From: Pseudomonadales bacterium
GTDB taxonomy: Bacteria; Pseudomonadota; Gammaproteobacteria; Pseudomonadales; Azotimanducaceae
Length of the DNA: 8,393 bases
Reading direction: 5' to 3'
Assembly (NCBI GenBank): GCA_021295935.1
Contig: JAGWBL010000064.1
Location: 1 to 8,393, forward strand
Part shown: positions 5,488 to 8,393 of the stretch, one piece after another
Layout of the letters: every line of letters starts with the position of its first letter
Numbering within the stretch: position 1 is the first letter of the stretch
Made by a program: the position numbers and the translations under genes
Notes under the pieces: model-generated
Told to the model about the DNA's origin: nothing
What the model saw: the letters and a program-made list of their open reading frames with translations, nothing else
Databases searched by the model: none

Positions 5488-5808
5488 ATGCCGAAGATCA
5501 CGTTCGTCGAGTTCGATGGCACCGTTCACGAAGTGGAAGGGGAGTGCGGGCGTTCGTTGATGCGAGCTGCCGTGGACAACTACGTGCCGGGAATCGACGC
5601 GGACTGCGGAGGCGAGTGCTCCTGCGCCACTTGCCATGTCATGCTTTCTGAAGAGTGGTTCGCTGTTGTTGGCGAACCGCATGCGGCCGAGGACGAGATG
5701 CTGTCGATGATCCCGGAACGCGATCCACACTCAAGGCTGTCATGCCAAATTGAAGTGCATGAAGGTCTCACGGGAATCGTGGTGAACCTCCCGGAGTTTC
5801 AGTTCTGA
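5488..5808 (+). CDS. putidaredoxin/adrenodoxin-type 2Fe-2S ferredoxin
   Basis: The protein has 106 residues from ATG 5488. Cluster ligands are plain: C40 and C46 and C49 in DADCGGECSCATCHVML (C-x5-C-x2-C) and the fourth, C86, in SRLSCQIEV. The MPKITFVEFDGT start and NLPEFQF end match the vertebrate-type ferredoxin family, which shuttles single electrons from an NADH-dependent reductase to cytochromes P450 or to iron-sulfur and hydroxylase enzymes. No P450 or reductase gene is nearby and no isc cluster is visible, so the partner is unknown. AGAGG lies only 2 bases before the ATG, closer than usual. The frame opens at TTG 5458, but family alignment favours MPKITF. The gene is intact, with full family length and a soluble, acidic product. 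Confidence 0.9.
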   Translation: MPKITFVEFDGTVHEVEGECGRSLMRAAVDNYVPGIDADCGGECSCATCHVMLSEEWFAVVGEPHAAEDEMLSMIPERDPHSRLSCQIEVHEGLTGIVVNLPEFQF

Positions 5809-5959
5809 GGCTCTGAGACGCTCTCGGTAACGATGCCGCATCGGCGTTGCGGACTTGGCAAGCATCTACCTACGACGAGCCCATCAGCCCGCTCGATTCC
5901 GAATGCCCGTGCCGGCTGCGGCCAGCACAGCATCCATCCGGTCTTGTGGGGGACGGGAG
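5809..5959. other. convergent spacer with a weak hairpin, no gene
   Basis: About 150 bases separate the ferredoxin stop from the TerB-like stop. GTGCcGGC-TGCG-GCCaGCAC at 5909-5928 forms a 7-bp stem with one mismatch and could help end transcription from either side, though it has no T-run. Confidence 0.3.
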
Positions 5960-6373
5960 CTACTTGTCCTCGAAAATCTTCAGAACGTCGGAAATGCGAA
6001 GCTGCATCGAGTCGCACACCACGTTGATGTAGTTGACCTCCCGCGGCGACACTCTTTCGTCTGACTTGATGACCTCGGTCAGGCAATCCACGATCTTGAG
6101 CTTGGCGTCCATGTCGAGGAACCGGGCGATATCCCGCAGGTGACGCTCGAGCGGCGCCTCCTCGAACAGTTTCGACTTGGCGGCTATTCGCACCTCTGCC
6201 TCCGGAACCTCCTGACCGGTGAACTCCTTCAGCACACGCCGCACCGTCGCGATTTCTACCGGACGAATGTTGAAGTCCGTGCTGGTGGCACGAGCGAGCA
6301 CAAGCAGAGCTGTCTCATTGAGCAGGTCTCGACGTTCGTCCGGTGTCGGGTTGTAGGTCGAGGAAATGCTCAT
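5960..6373 (-). CDS. TerB-like (tellurite resistance TerB fold) protein
   Basis: The protein has 137 residues from ATG 6373. The sequence is all-helical and follows the TerB/DjlA N-terminal fold: LLNETALLVLARATSTDFNI then RPVEIATVRRVLKEF, a middle PLERHLRDIARFLD, and KIVDCLTEVIKSDERVSPRE followed by VNYINVVCDSMQL. The acidic 'aD..v...E...' pattern, thought to bind metal in TerB, appears as STDFNIRPVE and KSDERVSPREV. Stand-alone members are common housekeeping-like proteins of unknown role; the name does not imply tellurite resistance, and no other ter gene is here. No signal peptide or membrane segment is seen. It is transcribed in the same direction as the oxidase gene upstream but about 260 bases away, so it is probably separate. 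Confidence 0.82.
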   Translation of the reverse strand: MSISSTYNPTPDERRDLLNETALLVLARATSTDFNIRPVEIATVRRVLKEFTGQEVPEAEVRIAAKSKLFEEAPLERHLRDIARFLDMDAKLKIVDCLTEVIKSDERVSPREVNYINVVCDSMQLRISDVLKIFEDK

Positions 6374-6637
6374 GGAATCAAGAACCTGAATTCAGGGTTC
6401 GAAGACGGTTTTTCAGTATATCGATTCAAGGTCACCGACCTCGATGTCACGAACCCGCAGAATCGTGATTGCGACGCTCTCCCTCGGTCTTCCTTCAGCC
6501 CTTCCTGCGCAACTTCATGTCGCATCTTCCCATGGGCTGCAAGGAGGGTTTTCGTGTCTTGTGCAACGGATGTCGTACCTGGCGCTCGCCGCGGTCCACG
6601 GTCGCTGCTTCGAATTTCCAGAGTGGTCTTGTCCTGG
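6374..6637. other. intergenic region upstream of the TerB-like gene; doubtful small ORF on plus strand
   Basis: The region contains the expected promoter area of the TerB-like gene, with the run CGGTTTTTCAGTATATCG around 6407-6424 as the only AT-rich patch. A plus-strand frame, 6444-6683, begins MSRTRRIVIATLSLGLPSAL then PAQ, which resembles a signal peptide, but the rest has no domain and its end runs antisense over the oxidase stop. It lacks a ribosome site. I see no supported gene. Confidence 0.35.
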
Positions 6638-8393
6638 TTACCCTACGGGTAGGGAGCGGTGCCGGACGCCAGTCGCCGCATGAATGGCATTGCAGTAGGC
6701 AGGCGGCACGGGTGGAACCCCCGGCTCTCCGATTCCTGCAGGCGGCGCGTCGGTTTCGACCAGATGCACCTCGACTTCCGGGCACTCGGGCATCCGAAGC
6801 ACGGGATAGGTATCAAAGTTCGACTGCTGCACGGCGCCGTTCTGGTAGGTGATATTGCCGTACATGGCGATCGAGAGGCCGAACACCACCGAACCCTCCA
6901 TCTGGGCTCGGCATGTGTCCGGATTGATGTAGGTTCCGCAGTCGACCGCCATCCACGCACGCTTGGCGCTGGGTGAGGCTTGGTCGCCGTCCACCTCGAT
7001 GACGGTGGCGACGTAGGAGTAGAAGCTGTGGTGCACGGCGAAACCCAGCGCTCGTCCCTCGGCTCGAGCCTTGTCCCAGTCTGACATCTCGCGAACGCGA
7101 TCCACGACGTGCCTGAGCCGTGCATAGTCGAGTTCGTGACGGGGGTCCGGCTGCACGCGGAAGGGCTTCAGCAGGCCGGATTCAGGCCAGAGTGAGAGCC
7201 GATAGTCGATCGGATCCATCCCGGCGTGTTCGGCGAGTTCGTCGACGAAACTGTTGACTCCGAACGAATGGAAGATATTGCAGACGGATCGCATCCAGCC
7301 GATGCGGACACTGGGCCTCATTCCGGCGATGTTCAGAGCCTGATTCTCGAATCGGTACGGAGTGTTGGTGAATCCCATGGCCAGTTCCCAGTCCTGGGGT
7401 GTGGCGCGGGTCGCGAAGGTCGAAGCGATCGTCGGGAACACAGTTCGCTGGATCCAGGCAGTCGGTCTGCCTTCACTGTCAAGCGATGCGCGATACAGCT
7501 GTCCGCTGTTGGCGTGGTAGTAGTCGTACTGGATGTCGTCCTCGCGGGTCCACTGCACGCGGATGGGCCGCTTGAAACGCTTGGAGAGTTCCACGGCCTC
7601 CAGCACGAAGTCGGGCGCTGCCTTGCGTCCGAACGCGCCACCCAGCAATGTCTGGTTCACGGTCACGGCATCCGGATTAACGTCCAGGTAGTTCGCGACT
7701 TCTTCCCGCGTGCCCTGCGAGTCCTGAACAGGCGCCCATACCGTAGCGCCGCTCTCGGCGACCTCCGCCAAGGCGGCAGGTGGTTCCATCGGAGCGTGGC
7801 TCAGGAGGGGAGTGTAGTACTCCGACTCGACAACGCGTTCGCTGGCCTTGATGACCGACACTGGATCGCCGACAGAGGCCACGATGAGCGGGCCCTTCTG
7901 CAACAGTTTCTTGACGATGGGATTTGTGGTCTCGGAGCTGTGATTGGAAAAGTAGCTGGGTTCCCACTCGACCTCAGTCCTTTGCGATATCTTGAGCGCC
8001 GAGGCCGTATCCTCCGCAACCACTGCGTCACCTCCGAAAGGCCGCATCCGCGGGGGGCCGGTCTTGGACTTGATCGTTTCGAGCGCGACGAATCCAGGCA
8101 AGCGGTGTTCGTCCCGAAGGACGCTACCCACCGCCTGCGTGGCCCTGCTGGGAGGACGTACGACCACCGCCACGGCCATGTTCGGTCGCGTGACGTCAGC
8201 TCCGTAAACCGCCCTGCCAGATGCCATGTCTGCTGAATCGACGTGGCTCACGGCTTTTCCGATCAGCGTGCGTTTGCCGCGAACCTTCAATTTGGGGGAC
8301 TGAGGAACCCCAAGTTCTGCAGCTGCCGATGAAAGGTCGCCGTACGCCAATTCTCGACCTGTGGAGGGATGGACCACCCTGTGTCGGGACGTT
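6638..8393 (-). CDS. molybdopterin-binding large subunit, isoquinoline 1-oxidoreductase beta (IorB) type, 5' end outside window
   Basis: The frame is open through the right edge of the window and ends at TAA 6640-6638, giving about 585 residues of a protein usually of 700-780. Domains in order: the linker KVRGKRTLIGKAVSHVDSAD followed by MASGRAVYGADV, typical of the IorB/aldehyde dehydrogenase group; HAPMEPPAALAEV (about 194-206); the molybdopterin loop LLGGAFGRK (244-252); RPIRVQWTREDD; and the C-terminal GIGEPGVPPVPPAYCNAIHA then ATG with catalytic Glu551. Residue numbers count from the GTG at 8377. The enzyme class hydroxylates N-heterocycles or aldehydes using water and passes electrons to a small 2Fe-2S subunit (IorA type), which should lie just beyond the window. 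The missing N-terminus normally carries a Tat export signal in this group. Substrate cannot be assigned; no stop or shift is seen. Confidence 0.9.
   Translation of the reverse strand, partial: TSRHRVVHPSTGRELAYGDLSSAAAELGVPQSPKLKVRGKRTLIGKAVSHVDSADMASGRAVYGADVTRPNMAVAVVVRPPSRATQAVGSVLRDEHRLPGFVALETIKSKTGPPRMRPFGGDAVVAEDTASALKISQRTEVEWEPSYFSNHSSETTNPIVKKLLQKGPLIVASVGDPVSVIKASERVVESEYYTPLLSHAPMEPPAALAEVAESGATVWAPVQDSQGTREEVANYLDVNPDAVTVNQTLLGGAFGRKAAPDFVLEAVELSKRFKRPIRVQWTREDDIQYDYYHANSGQLYRASLDSEGRPTAWIQRTVFPTIASTFATRATPQDWELAMGFTNTPYRFENQALNIAGMRPSVRIGWMRSVCNIFHSFGVNSFVDELAEHAGMDPIDYRLSLWPESGLLKPFRVQPDPRHELDYARLRHVVDRVREMSDWDKARAEGRALGFAVHHSFYSYVATVIEVDGDQASPSAKRAWMAVDCGTYINPDTCRAQMEGSVVFGLSIAMYGNITYQNGAVQQSNFDTYPVLRMPECPEVEVHLVETDAPPAGIGEPGVPPVPPAYCNAIHAATGVRHRSLPVG

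Noticed and set aside
7226..8236. Plus-strand open frame of 336 codons opposite the IorB-type gene
   Set aside because: It is the antisense shadow of a well-conserved molybdoenzyme. Its translation shows no domain, and long antisense frames are common in GC-rich genes.
1..8393. CRISPR array, integrase or complete insertion sequence
   Set aside because: No regularly spaced direct repeats, no recombinase or transposase motifs and no paired terminal inverted repeats with target duplications were seen.

Overview
The window is GC-rich, densely coded DNA that looks proteobacterial, most likely gammaproteobacterial. The evidence is indirect: a PDZ-linked M48 protease, a cytoplasmic rhodanese, a putidaredoxin-type ferredoxin, a TerB-fold protein, an IorB-type molybdenum hydroxylase subunit, and a tRNA-Asn with a genome-encoded CCA. 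No marker gene fixes the genus.

Left flank (1-1168): the C-terminal part of a PDZ/M48 zinc metalloprotease runs rightward and converges on a complete single-domain rhodanese on the minus strand. The rhodanese GTG start is set by a strong AGGAGGT site.

Decay zone (about 1386-2670): no intact gene is visible. Read across frames, the minus strand shows a SRAP/YedK-type (HMCES-like) protein lacking its N-terminus, a helix-turn-helix (HTH_17/excisionase-type) protein with a frameshift and an amber codon, and an unrecognised protein with an amber codon and a frameshift. Further debris lies between the first two.

Accessory cassette (about 2685-4421): an intact two-gene toxin-antitoxin operon of AbiE type, made of a DUF6088/AbiEi-like winged-helix antitoxin overlapping an AbiEii-like nucleotidyltransferase toxin by ATGA. 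It has its own promoter and is the only intact accessory unit between the flanks.

Island edge (about 4577-5242): the N-terminal part of a superfamily 2 DEAD/DEAH helicase, whose Walker A lysine is preceded by Val instead of Gly, stops next to a hairpin just beyond the 3' end of a tRNA-Asn gene. tRNA 3' ends are classic integration sites, so 1386-5166 reads best as the worn remains of a tRNA-Asn island with defence-type content. No integrase is visible and I found no second copy of the tRNA 3' end.

Right flank (5243-8393): a putidaredoxin-like 2Fe-2S ferredoxin on the plus strand, a TerB-like protein on the minus strand, and most of an isoquinoline 1-oxidoreductase beta-type molybdopterin subunit on the minus strand, open at the window edge. 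All three look intact. I do not see a complete, clearly new system here. The main interest is the layered gene decay around a surviving toxin-antitoxin pair.
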